From TOLSYN sp963849065 (GTDB lineage Bacteria > Acidobacteriota > Terriglobia > Terriglobales > Acidobacteriaceae): a stretch of DNA of 64,000 bases. Of the stretch, positions 18,712 through 26,927 are shown piece by piece. A model generated the notes under the pieces. That model ran no database searches. It was not told the DNA's origin and was given only the letters and a program-made list of their open reading frames with translations. How positions within the stretch are numbered: the first letter of the stretch is position 1; every line of letters begins with the position of its first letter. The position numbers and the translations under genes are program-made. Location of the stretch: positions 558,001-622,000 of the forward strand of contig CAWKFM010000005.1 of NCBI GenBank assembly GCA_963849065.1, in the 5' to 3' direction.

Positions 18712-19692
18712 TTACGCCGACACGCCGTAAATCGGATACCAGGGAGAAGCGGTCTTCAGTCCTTCGTTTACGTTCTGGATGTTCTTCACGCCTTCGACTT
18801 CCAGCCATTCGCGGAAAGCTTTCAATCCCTTATCGGCGAAGATGGGAACGCCGTCGGCCCAGGTGGCGCGGCCGCACAGAACGCCGTTGTACTTGACTCC
18901 ACTCTCGCCCGCCAACTCAAGAGTCTCAGAGAACTCGGCGTTGCTGACGCCCGCCGACAGATAGATGTAGGGCTTGCTGGTGGCCTCGGCGGATTTGAGG
19001 AAGTGTCCGATGGCTTCGGTTTTGCTGTAGGCCTTTTCGCCTTTGAAGCTGCGCGTGCCTTCGACAAACTTCATGTTAATTGGCACTTCGAGTTTGAGCA
19101 CGTCCACGTTGTAACGCGGCTTGCTGAACTCGCGCATGTAGGCCTGCACGATCTCCGGCTTCTTCTTCGCATAGGCGAGACCCTTTTCGTCGAGGCCCTC
19201 TTCGTAGCCGATGATTTCGAGAAAGAATGGAATGTCGTTGGCCTGGCACTCGTCGCCGATGCGCTCGATCCAGGCGTGTTTGAGTTCGTTGATGGGCTTG
19301 GGGTCGGAGGGCGCGTAGTAGAGAAGAATTTTGATGCAGTTGGCACCGGCTTCCTTCAGACGGCGCACGCTCCACACGTCGAGCAGATCGGGAAGGCGTC
19401 CGGCAACCTGCTTGTCATAGCCGGTTTTTTCGTAGGCCAGCAGAAGGCCTGCCTTGGAGTTGCGAGCCTTGGCTGCGGGCAAGCCCCACTCCGGATCGAG
19501 CAGAATGGCGCTGGCGTAGCGGGTGAGCACCTCGCTGACGGCGATCTTGAAGTCGATGAGGTCCTGCTCGCTGGCGGTGGGGCCGAGAGCCTTCTTCAGC
19601 GATCCGCGCTGGTCCATGGCTGCGGCGGCAATGACACCGCGCTCGTTGGAGACTGCTTTCAGGCCGGCTAATTTTCCGGGAGTAAGTTTCAC
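18712..19692 (-). CDS. LacD-family tagatose-1,6-bisphosphate aldolase
   Basis: 326 residues, similar in layout to class I LacD aldolases: AAAMDQRGSLKKALG at residues 22-36, ILLDPEWGLP near 80 and YIYLSAGVSN near 245. It cleaves tagatose- or fructose-1,6-bisphosphate through a lysine Schiff base. The start is GTG at 19692 with AGGAGG seven bases upstream. It converges on the unrelated class II aldolase, so two aldolase types sit tail to tail. Confidence 0.85.
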   Translation of the reverse strand: MKLTPGKLAGLKAVSNERGVIAAAAMDQRGSLKKALGPTASEQDLIDFKIAVSEVLTRYASAILLDPEWGLPAAKARNSKAGLLLAYEKTGYDKQVAGRLPDLLDVWSVRRLKEAGANCIKILLYYAPSDPKPINELKHAWIERIGDECQANDIPFFLEIIGYEEGLDEKGLAYAKKKPEIVQAYMREFSKPRYNVDVLKLEVPINMKFVEGTRSFKGEKAYSKTEAIGHFLKSAEATSKPYIYLSAGVSNAEFSETLELAGESGVKYNGVLCGRATWADGVPIFADKGLKAFREWLEVEGVKNIQNVNEGLKTASPWYPIYGVSA

Positions 19693-19758
19693 GTTCGTCC
19701 TCCTGCTGCTCTGAGATGCGCGGAAACAACGCGCGGTTTACAGCGTTATAAGTTACAG

Positions 19759-20496
19759 CTAGAACTTGACTCCTGCGGCCGTGAGCACTTCGCGTTGTCG
19801 CGAGGCCAACTCACTGATGCCTCTGCGGGCGAGTGCTGTCATCTGCGCCAGCTGCTCGTCGCTGAAGGGCTCGTGCTCGGCGGTGGCCTGGATTTCGATG
19901 AACTGGTTGGAGCCGGTAAGGACGTAGTTCATGTCCACGGCGGCGCGCGAGTCTTCTTCATAGGCGAGGTCGAGCATGGGCTCGCCATCGACAATGCCGA
20001 CGCTGATGGCGGCCACCGTGTCCTTGAGCGGAAGCCGTTTGAGCGTGCCGCAGGCGACCAGCTTCTGCATGGCCAGGGCCATGGCGACGAAGCCTCCGGT
20101 GATGGAGGCGGTTCGCGTGCCGCCGTCGGCCTGGATCACGTCGCAGTCAATCCACAGGGTTCGCTCGCCGAGCTTTGCCATGTCCACGATGGCCCGCATG
20201 GAGCGGCCGATGAGGCGCTGGATTTCATGGGTGCGTCCGCCCTGCTTGCCGCGGGCGGCTTCGCGCGCGGTGCGGGTGAGGGTAGCGCGCGGGAGCATGC
20301 CGTACTCGCTGGTGACCCAGCCTTTGCCCTGGTTGCGCATCCATCCGGGGACGCTGTCTTCGATGGTGGCGGTGCAGATGACCCGCGTGTTTCCAACCTC
20401 AATCAGGCATGAGCCTTCGGCGGTGCGGATGAATTCCGGAGTGAGGACGAGGGGGCGCAGCTGGTCGAGCGAGCGGTTGTCAGAGCGAAAAATCAT
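19759..20496 (-). CDS. rph: ribonuclease PH
   Basis: 245 residues, the usual length. It starts MIFRSDNRSLDQLRPL and contains GNTRVICTATIED, TRTAREAARGKQGGRTHEIQ and LWIDCDVIQADGGTRTASIT, all diagnostic of RNase PH. It trims tRNA 3' ends by phosphorolysis. The frame is open upstream to 20538, but 20496 matches family length. It lies 66 bases upstream of the lacD-like gene on the same strand. Confidence 0.96.
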   Translation of the reverse strand: MIFRSDNRSLDQLRPLVLTPEFIRTAEGSCLIEVGNTRVICTATIEDSVPGWMRNQGKGWVTSEYGMLPRATLTRTAREAARGKQGGRTHEIQRLIGRSMRAIVDMAKLGERTLWIDCDVIQADGGTRTASITGGFVAMALAMQKLVACGTLKRLPLKDTVAAISVGIVDGEPMLDLAYEEDSRAAVDMNYVLTGSNQFIEIQATAEHEPFSDEQLAQMTALARRGISELASRQREVLTAAGVKF

Positions 20497-20667
20497 TTTG
20501 GCGTCCTTGATCGGATGATGCGAACGATGTACTGCCATGCTAATGGTTGGAAATGGCGATGTGGCGGAAAAGTTAATGGTTGCGCAAAGTTCGAAACCAT
20601 TGACTCTCTGTGCACCTTCCCAGGAGCGAACGTTATCCGTTAGGCAATTACCAGCGGCGGCAATGGT

Positions 20668-21507
20668 TTAGCTTACTGACTTGCCGGCCTCGGCGTCGAG
20701 ATCTGCGCGCTCGACTTCTCCGGTGAGATCGCCGGCCAGGCCGAGGAAGAGCGGGGCGAGTTTGCGGAACTTCTGCACCGAGTCGGTGACGAAGAACTTG
20801 TAGGTTGGTTCGCCGGGGGCAAGCGCCGAGCCATCGAGCAGAGGCAGCAGGGCGCGAGCGGTGGCTTCGGCGGAATCGACGATCTGAATGCGCTGCGGGA
20901 CGACGCGGCGCAGTAAAGGATGCAAGAGCGGGTAGTGGGTGCAGCCTAGGACCAATACATCGACATTTGCCGATGTATTGCGCAGGGCCTCGATGGCGTA
21001 GATGCGGGCAACCTGCTCGGTGACCGGGGAGTCCAGCCAGCCTTCTTCGACCAGGGGGACCAGGAGCGGGCAGGGTTTCTCATGGGTGGCAAAGCCGCGG
21101 CGGGCCAGCGCCCGCTGATAGGCGTGGCTGGAGCAGGTGGCCTCGGTGGCGAAGACCAAGGCTTCGCGGCTAGTGGAGATGGCGGAGGCCGCGTCGGCTC
21201 CCGGTTCGATGACGCCGATGACCGGGATGGAGACTGCGGACTTAATGTCGTAGAGCGCCAGGGCGGAGGCGGTGTTGCAGCCGATGACCAGCAGGTCAAT
21301 GCCGCGGGCTGCGAGGAAGCGCGCGGCGGCCGAGGAGTAGCGAGCGACGAACTCCTGTGACTTGGTTCCGTAGGGAAGGCGGGCGGTGTCGCCGAAGAAA
21401 AGATAGTCAGCGTTGGGGACGAGGCGCGCGATGGCGCGCAGCACGGTGAGTCCGCCGACGCCGGAGTCAAAGACTCCGATGGTGGGACGATGGGGGTGAG
21501 TAGTCAC
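20668..21507 (-). CDS. murI: glutamate racemase
   Basis: 279 residues. GVFDSGVGGLTVLR is near the N-terminus, and both catalytic cysteines are present: IGCNTASALAL (Cys77) and VLGCTHYPLL (near 190). It makes D-glutamate for peptidoglycan. The start is GTG 21507; TACATT (21515-21520) lies seven bases before it with no ribosome-binding site, suggesting a leaderless message. The same frame stays open upstream through low-complexity Leu/Ser repeat DNA, which is not part of the enzyme. Confidence 0.94.
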   Translation of the reverse strand: MTTHPHRPTIGVFDSGVGGLTVLRAIARLVPNADYLFFGDTARLPYGTKSQEFVARYSSAAARFLAARGIDLLVIGCNTASALALYDIKSAVSIPVIGVIEPGADAASAISTSREALVFATEATCSSHAYQRALARRGFATHEKPCPLLVPLVEEGWLDSPVTEQVARIYAIEALRNTSANVDVLVLGCTHYPLLHPLLRRVVPQRIQIVDSAEATARALLPLLDGSALAPGEPTYKFFVTDSVQKFRKLAPLFLGLAGDLTGEVERADLDAEAGKSVS

Positions 21508-21961
21508 TTGATTCAATGTAGCGCAAAAGCGGGAGTGGGAACAAAGGCAAGGGTAACAGGGCGACTGGGGGTAAGTGGCCGAAGTGCCGCGTGATCGACG
21601 CTGGAGATTGGAATGGAGTAGGGGTTCTTCGCTTCGCTCAGAATGACCCCTCAGAAACAAAAGAAAAATCAAGGACAAGGACAAGGACAAGGACAAAGAC
21701 AACGGCAAGGACAAGGGCAGCGGCAAGAGCTTGGGCGAGATAGTGCAGGCGTGTTACTTCCCACCTTAGCGTCGAAAGGCACGACGCGAAGGTGGGGCAC
21801 CCGGCGGATCAGGAAATTCGAGCAAAGGCGAGAGGCAAGGACAAGGGCAACGGCAACGGCCCCACTCAAGCCAAAGGAGGGATTGAATGGGCCACCCGGC
21901 GGCCTGCGTCCCACATCTGCTGACTGGCGGCAGATGTGGGGCGCCATCAAACTTGGAGCGG
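21508..21961. repeat. mosaic of short repeats between murI and the Bax-inhibitor gene
   Basis: No gene. In order: family C copy (21621-21653, GGTTCTTCGCTTCGCTCAG core), a purine-rich tandem tract of ACAAGG-like hexamers (21670-21730), family D palindrome (21751-21801), a second purine tract (21833-21858), family A palindrome (21861-21896, CCCACTCAAGCC...GATTGAATGGGCCACC) and family B palindrome (21908-21945, CCCACATCTGC...GCAGATGTGGGG). The same families recur at 23.5, 24.5, 25.3 and 26.8 kb. Confidence 0.85.
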
Positions 21962-22747
21962 CTAGTTGCGGCTGCGGAGTTTGGAGAGCAGGCGGATCAT
22001 TTCGAGGTAGAGCCAGACCAGGGTGACGAGGATGCCGAAGGCTCCGTACCATTCCATGTATTTGGGCGAACCGTTGCGGACTCCCTGCTCGATGATGTCG
22101 AAGTCGAGGACGAGGTTGAGGGCGGCGATGGCGACGACGAAGAGGCTGAAGGCGATGCCGATGGGGCCGGAGCCGTTGATGGCGACGAAGTGGATGCCGA
22201 AGAATCCGAGGACCATTTCGATGACGTAGAAGAGGAAGATGCCGCCGGTGGCGGCGACGATGCCGAGGCGGAGCTTGTCGGTGACCCGGATGACGCCGGT
22301 GGAGTAGAGACCCAGGAGCACGCAGAGGGTGGCGAAGGTGAGCCCGACGGCCTGAATGGCGATGCCGGGGTAGCGGAGGTCGAGCAGGGCGGAGATGGCG
22401 CCGAGGCCGAGTCCCTCGAGCAGGGCGTAGACGGGCGCGGTGACCGGGGCCCACTCCTTTTTGAAGATGGTGACGAGGGCGAAGATGAATCCGCCGATGA
22501 AGCCGACGAGCATCTCCGGCGCTACGGAGGCAGGGTTGTGGGTGGCCGCGAACTGGTTCCAGGTGAAGCCGGCGGAGATGACGGTGAGGATGAGCAGGAT
22601 ACCGGTCTTGTTGATGGTGCCGCCGAGGGTCATGGCGCCGGTAGTGACTCCGCCGTACTGGGCGCTGGAGATGCCACCATAACGGCTGTTGGAGCCGCTG
22701 AAGGTGTCTCCGCTGAGAGCGGGGTTGGACGTCTTGAACAAGGGCAT
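21962..22747 (-). CDS. Bax inhibitor-1/YccA family membrane protein
   Basis: 261 residues. A polar N-terminus of about 45 residues is followed by seven hydrophobic helices (for example TGILLILTVISAGFTW, MLVGFIGGFIFALVTIF, LVLDFDIIEQGV). The acidic LDFDIIEQGV segment and the C-terminal EWYGAFGILVTLVWLYLEM match the Bax1-I/YccA family. It is an integral inner-membrane protein implicated in stress and proteolysis control. Its stop codon directly abuts the repeat mosaic. Confidence 0.88.
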   Translation of the reverse strand: MPLFKTSNPALSGDTFSGSNSRYGGISSAQYGGVTTGAMTLGGTINKTGILLILTVISAGFTWNQFAATHNPASVAPEMLVGFIGGFIFALVTIFKKEWAPVTAPVYALLEGLGLGAISALLDLRYPGIAIQAVGLTFATLCVLLGLYSTGVIRVTDKLRLGIVAATGGIFLFYVIEMVLGFFGIHFVAINGSGPIGIAFSLFVVAIAALNLVLDFDIIEQGVRNGSPKYMEWYGAFGILVTLVWLYLEMIRLLSKLRSRN

Positions 22748-22989
22748 GGGGTCTCTCTCCGTATTTGCGAGCTGGGTTGCGATTTGGCCGGGGCGAAAAA
22801 AAAGCGCCGGCAGTGCATGGACATTCTATTCCTATGCGCGGACTGGGAGAATATCGCGGCGGTGCAAAGCAGAGCGCGTCTACAGCGGCGGCAGATTGCG
22901 CGACGAAAATTTGATGGGCCGAAGTCGCGTGCGGGTATATAGTCTGGGGCTGCCGGAACTGAGCTGAAAAATCCGATTCAAAAGGGAGA

Positions 22990-23448
22990 ATGCCAATGGC
23001 CAAGAAACCCACCGCAGCAGATGCGGAACTGTGCATGAAGCTCTACGATTTGCGCCGCGAAGACGAGATGCGCAAGGCGAGAGATTTCGTCAACTTTCAA
23101 TTCCAGCCCAAGGGCGCCGATGACATTCTGAAACTGATGATGGCATTGGGGACGAAGGAAAACGCGTGGGCACGGCAGGTTTTTTCCTACTGGGAGAATG
23201 CGGCTTCTCTGGTGCTGAACGAGGTGGTGCATCCCGCACTGTTCCTGGCATGGAACGGCGAGATGGTATTTGTGTATGCCAAGTACGGTCCTTATCTGAA
23301 GGAAATGCGGCAGAAGATGGAGAATCCGACTTTCTGGAGCGGAGTGGAGACGGTCGTGACCAGTTCTTCGGAGATGAAGAAGCGGCTGGGCATGATCCAG
23401 AAGCGGCTCGCGAAGATGAACGGACAGGCGGCGGGCAAGAAGAAGTAA
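22990..23448 (+). CDS. hypothetical cytoplasmic protein
   Basis: 152 residues, helical and charged. It includes LCMKLYDLRREDEMRKARDF at the N-terminus, a hydrophobic central stretch SLVLNEVVHPALFLAWNGEM and a Lys-rich C-terminus. No signal peptide or membrane helix is evident. AGGGAG precedes ATG 22990; ATG 22996 is an alternative. I do not recognise the family. It is flanked on its 3' side by family A and C repeats. Confidence 0.7.
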   Translation: MPMAKKPTAADAELCMKLYDLRREDEMRKARDFVNFQFQPKGADDILKLMMALGTKENAWARQVFSYWENAASLVLNEVVHPALFLAWNGEMVFVYAKYGPYLKEMRQKMENPTFWSGVETVVTSSSEMKKRLGMIQKRLAKMNGQAAGKKK

Positions 23449-23480
23449 GAGCGGAGGGCAAACGCAAAGGATGAAGCGAG

Positions 23481-23697
23481 GGCTTTCAAGCCAACGGCAG
23501 GCTTGAATGGGGCACCTGAGGGTGAGTTGGCCGAAGTGCCTCTGGGGCGGCATGGGAGATTTGAACGGTGCTGAGGTTCTTCGCTTCGCTCAGAATGACA
23601 CTTCAAAAAACAGGGACCCAAGTCAAAGGCGAAGGCAAAAGGCGAAGGCACGATCAACTACCCCGCCCAAGCCAAAAGATGGCTTGAACGGGGCACC
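23481..23697. repeat. repeat mosaic: family A, C and A copies
   Basis: Family A at 23481-23516 (...CAAGCCAACGGCAGGCTTGAATGGGGCACC) and 23661-23697. Family C at 23573-23605 (GGTTCTTCGCTTCGCTCAG core). A GGCGAAGGCAAA purine tract (about 23625-23650) leads into the second A copy. Confidence 0.85.
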
Positions 23698-23710
23698 CTC
23701 GAAGCCGGCG

Positions 23711-24316
23711 CTAATTCATCGAATCCTTCAAGCGGCTTACAATTCGCTGGGCGATTTTTTTCGGGCCCTCATGCATGATCAGCACCGGATTTCTGTCGCC
23801 AGCCGCGTCGGTCCATAGCTGCAGCTTGCCACGAATGTCGGTGATCGTTACGCTCCCGCTGTTGTCCGACGCCGAACCGGACATCACTGCATCGGCGTCG
23901 CCTCGGTCGAGCACGACAACCAGGGTGTTCGGCATCTGCCGCGCGATTTCGCTTTTCAGGTATTGATCCAGATCGCGGGACATCTTTTCGATATACATCT
24001 TCCTTACGTCGCGAATGGATTGGACCGCCGGCCTGGCGGTCACCGACGTTCTCCGGTAGGCGTGATTGATGGCGGAAAGGACCTCGGCGCTGGCGCCATC
24101 CGTCTTCAATTCGCTCTCCTTGGCGGGCGTCAGTTCGAATTCGACGCCGTGGCGCTTGATCATTTCCACCAGTTCGGATGTCTCCATGCCGCTCTTCATC
24201 GCATCCCTGACCCCCTGGTAGGAAAGCGGCTTGAGGTGATCGACTGCCAGGGCAGTACCGCAGGCCAGCAGCAGGGAAACAATCAGGAGGGACAAAACGG
24301 ATCGCATGCGTCTCAT
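23711..24316 (-). CDS. exported hypothetical protein
   Basis: 201 residues. The N-terminus MRRMRSVLSLLIVSLLLACG could be a lipoprotein signal (LLAC) or a normal signal cleaved after ALA. The mature part has a helical segment, SYQGVRDAMKSGMETSELVEM, resembling short repeat motifs of acidobacterial exported proteins. A C-terminal beta segment follows with NTLVVVLDRGDADAVMSGSA and GKLQLWTDAAGDRNPV. Function unknown; no operon partner. Confidence 0.7.
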   Translation of the reverse strand: MRRMRSVLSLLIVSLLLACGTALAVDHLKPLSYQGVRDAMKSGMETSELVEMIKRHGVEFELTPAKESELKTDGASAEVLSAINHAYRRTSVTARPAVQSIRDVRKMYIEKMSRDLDQYLKSEIARQMPNTLVVVLDRGDADAVMSGSASDNSGSVTITDIRGKLQLWTDAAGDRNPVLIMHEGPKKIAQRIVSRLKDSMN

Positions 24317-24808
24317 AGATGCACCTACTTTCGTTGCAACTCTCGATGTTGGAATGTGACCCCGCCGGGCTCGACACCTCGCGGCATCTTACATGGAACC
24401 TTGTGCAGCTCCGATTCGCCTGAATTGTACCGCCGGTCGGGGGTTTTGCAAACCGAAGCCCCTTGCGGGCTGAAAAGAAGGCATGTTGCTTCCCACCTGC
24501 GCGTCGAAGGGCGTGACGCGAAGTTGGCACCCTGGCGGGCAAGAAGAAATAAAAGGGATTTCAAGGGCAAACGCAAATGCGGACAAGGTCAACTGCCCCA
24601 CTCAAGCCAACGGCAGGCTTGAATGGGGGCACCTGCGGGATCGTGGCCGGGGCGCCTCCAGGTCGGGGCCGGAGGTATGCGCGGTGCTGGGGTTCCTCGC
24701 TTCGCTCAGAATGACCCCTCATGGGAGATTATCCGACTAAAATTATCGCCATTTGGTAAGTTGTTATGGTTGAATAGGATTTCACGTTATCGGGGAGAGC
24801 GAACTCTG
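24317..24808. repeat. intergenic repeats upstream of iscR
   Basis: No gene. Family D copy at 24482-24533, a short purine tract (about 24555-24592), family A copy at 24595-24633 and family C copy at 24683-24720. The remaining sequence up to the iscR promoter is AT-richer and featureless. Confidence 0.8.
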
Positions 24809-24838
24809 TTGCTTTTTCGGGTTTTCTGCATCTATACT
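24809..24838 (+). promoter_or_regulatory. iscR promoter
   Basis: TTGCTT (24809-24814), an 18-base spacer and TATACT (24833-24838), 48 bases before the iscR ATG. No clear IscR operator could be recognised by eye. Confidence 0.6.
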
Positions 24839-24886
24839 TGCATTGGCGACTGAAAAGGTCGGAGATTCACGGAGATTCCTGCTTCC

Positions 24887-25513
24887 ATGCTGAAGCTGAC
24901 GAAAAAGGCCGATTACGGGTTGATCGCAGTGCGGCACCTGGCCGAGCACGCCGATCTGGGGGCGTGTTCCGCCAAGGACCTGGCGGAGATGTATGGGATT
25001 CCGCAGGAGGCGCTGGCCAAGATTCTGCAACAGCTGGCGAAGAGCAAGCTGCTGGTTTCGCAGCACGGGACTAATGGAGGGTACGTGCTGGCGCGCGATC
25101 CACGGAAGATCAGCGCGCTGGAGGTGATCCAGGCGATCGAGGGGCAGCCGTTCATGACCTCGTGCCGGTCGGCCAAGGGGTGCGGGTCGAGTTTGAAGTG
25201 CACGGTGCGGGAACCTTTGCAAAAGGTGGGCAGGGCGATTGAGACGGTGCTGGGGAATTTGTCGGTTTGGGAGCTGCAGGAGAGTTCAACAGCCCCACTC
25301 AAGCCAAAAGAAGGCTTGAATGGGCCACCTGCTGAACCCACGTTTTCCCAAGACGGCAGATATGGGGCACCAGCTGACACACCCGCTGGGGGGCAAGTCA
25401 ACAGCCCCACTCAAGCCGACAGGCTTGAATGGGGCACCCGGACAGAGGATGAGCTGGTGAAGATCGAAGTGAAGAGTGGAACTTATACGGGAGGCAGCAA
25501 CTATGGGAAGTGA
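24887..25513 (+). CDS. iscR: IscR, FeS-cluster-sensing Rrf2 regulator with a repeat-derived C-terminal extension
   Basis: 208 residues. The winged-helix Rrf2 domain begins MLKLTKKADYGLIAVRHLAE. The cluster ligands are Cys93-x5-Cys99-x5-Cys105, the exact IscR spacing. The recognisable protein ends near residue 132 (NLSVWELQE). The remaining residues are encoded by two family A repeats (25292-25329, 25404-25438) and a degraded family B copy, read in frame. Ordinary IscR proteins are about 135-165 residues. The stop at 25513 overlaps the iscS start by 11 bases, so the extension keeps translational contact with iscS. It should repress the isc operon when loaded with [2Fe-2S]. Confidence 0.92.
   Translation: MLKLTKKADYGLIAVRHLAEHADLGACSAKDLAEMYGIPQEALAKILQQLAKSKLLVSQHGTNGGYVLARDPRKISALEVIQAIEGQPFMTSCRSAKGCGSSLKCTVREPLQKVGRAIETVLGNLSVWELQESSTAPLKPKEGLNGPPAEPTFSQDGRYGAPADTPAGGQVNSPTQADRLEWGTRTEDELVKIEVKSGTYTGGSNYGK
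25292..25438 (+). repeat. two family A palindromes and a decayed family B inside iscR
   Basis: Family A copies at 25292-25329 and 25404-25438; family B remnant at about 25340-25371 (...GGCAGATATGGGGCACC). All are translated as part of the IscR C-terminus. Confidence 0.85.
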
Positions 25514-26744
25514 TGCGGTGAAGCTACCGATTTATATGGACAACCATGCCACGACGCGGGTCGATCCGCGGGTGGTGGAGGCGATGCTGCCTTACTTCAA
25601 CGAGATTTATGGCAACGCAGCCAGCCGCAATCATGAGTTTGGATGGCGGGCCGAGCAGGCGGTGGACGAGGGTCGCGAGCAGATTGCCAAGCTGATTGGC
25701 GCCACGGCCAAGGAGATTGTGATCACCAGCGGCGCGACCGAGAGCAATAACCTTGCCATCAAGGGCGCAGCCGAGATGTATCGCGAGAAGGGCAACCACA
25801 TCATCACCGAGGTGACCGAGCACAAGTGCGTGCTGGATACCTGCAAGCGGCTGGAGAAGCACGGCTACCGGGTGACGTATCTGCCGGTGCAGACGGACGG
25901 GTTGATCGATTTGAATCAGCTGAAGGACGCCATGTGCGACGAGACGATTCTGGTTTCGATTATGGCGGCCAACAACGAGATTGGAATTCTGCAGCCGATT
26001 CGCGAGATCGGCAAGCTGTGTCACGAAAAGGGTGTGCTGTTCCACAGCGACGCGGTGCAGGCGGCGGGCAAGGTTCCGTTCAACGTGATCGAGGACAATG
26101 TTGACTTGGCGTCGGTTTCGGCACACAAGTTTTATGGGCCGAAGGGCGTAGGCGCGCTGTATGTAAGGCGGCGCAATCCGCGGGTGCAGTTGGTGGCGCA
26201 GATGGACGGCGGCGGGCATGAGCGCGGCATGCGCAGCGGCACGCTGAACGTTCCGGGCGTGGTGGGGATGGGCAAGGCGTGCGAGATTGCGCGGCTGGAG
26301 ATGGCCGAGGAATCGAAGCGTTTGTTCGCGCTGCGCGAGAGCCTGCGCGAGCAGATTACGTCGCAGCTGGACGAGGTTTACATCAACGGCAGCATGGAGC
26401 ACCGGCTGCCGGGGAGCATCAACATCAGCTTTGCGTTTGTGGAAGGCGAGTCGCTGCTGATGGGGATCAACGACATTGCGGTGTCGAGCGGTTCGGCGTG
26501 CACGTCGGCCACGCTGGAGCCGAGCTACGTACTGAAGGCTCTGGGCGCGGGCGACGAGCTGGCGCACAGCTCGATTCGGTTTGGGCTGGGGCGGTTCAAC
26601 ACGCAGGCCGAGGTGGATTACGTGTCGGCCAAGGTGGTGGACGTGGTGCGGCGGTTGAGAGAGCTTTCGCCGCTGTATGAGATGCACAAGGAAGGGATCG
26701 ATCTTTCCAAGGTGAAGTGGGCGGCGGAGCCGGCAGCGCACTAG
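25503..26744 (+). CDS. iscS: cysteine desulfurase IscS
   Basis: 413 residues. It starts MGSDAVKLPIYMDNHATT. PLP is held by Lys209 (SAHKFYG), with His107 stacking. The active-site loop SSGSACTSA carries Cys333. It supplies sulfur from cysteine to IscU. ATG 25503 has GGGAGG upstream and overlaps the iscR stop. The frame opens earlier (25476), but that start has no ribosome-binding site. Confidence 0.96.
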   Translation: MGSDAVKLPIYMDNHATTRVDPRVVEAMLPYFNEIYGNAASRNHEFGWRAEQAVDEGREQIAKLIGATAKEIVITSGATESNNLAIKGAAEMYREKGNHIITEVTEHKCVLDTCKRLEKHGYRVTYLPVQTDGLIDLNQLKDAMCDETILVSIMAANNEIGILQPIREIGKLCHEKGVLFHSDAVQAAGKVPFNVIEDNVDLASVSAHKFYGPKGVGALYVRRRNPRVQLVAQMDGGGHERGMRSGTLNVPGVVGMGKACEIARLEMAEESKRLFALRESLREQITSQLDEVYINGSMEHRLPGSINISFAFVEGESLLMGINDIAVSSGSACTSATLEPSYVLKALGAGDELAHSSIRFGLGRFNTQAEVDYVSAKVVDVVRRLRELSPLYEMHKEGIDLSKVKWAAEPAAH

Positions 26745-26756
26745 GAGCAGTGGAGG

Positions 26757-26901
26757 TCCCACATCTGCTAAAAGCAGCAGATATGGGGCACCCTCGAAGC
26801 GAAGTTTCAAGAACAAGGGCAACTGCAACAGCAACAGCAACTACCCCACTCAAGCCGAAAGAGGGCTTGGATGGGCCACCCGGCGGCGGATGTGGGGCAC
26901 C
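26757..26901. repeat. repeat mosaic between iscS and iscU
   Basis: Family B palindrome (26757-26792), a CAGCAA/CAAGGGCAA tract (about 26810-26840), family A copy (26843-26880) and a half family B copy (26886-26901). It separates iscS from iscU within the operon; no terminator-like U-run is seen. Confidence 0.8.
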
Positions 26902-26927
26902 CGGCGCAGCGACAAGGAGAGGACAGG

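Noticed and set aside
21508..21726. Leu/Ser-rich N-terminal extension of murI (MPLPLSLPLSLS...)
   Set aside because: It is only the purine-tract and family C repeat read on the opposite strand; the enzyme starts at GTG 21507.
21670..21730. CRISPR array
   Set aside because: The repeat unit is six bases with no spacers; no cas genes are present.
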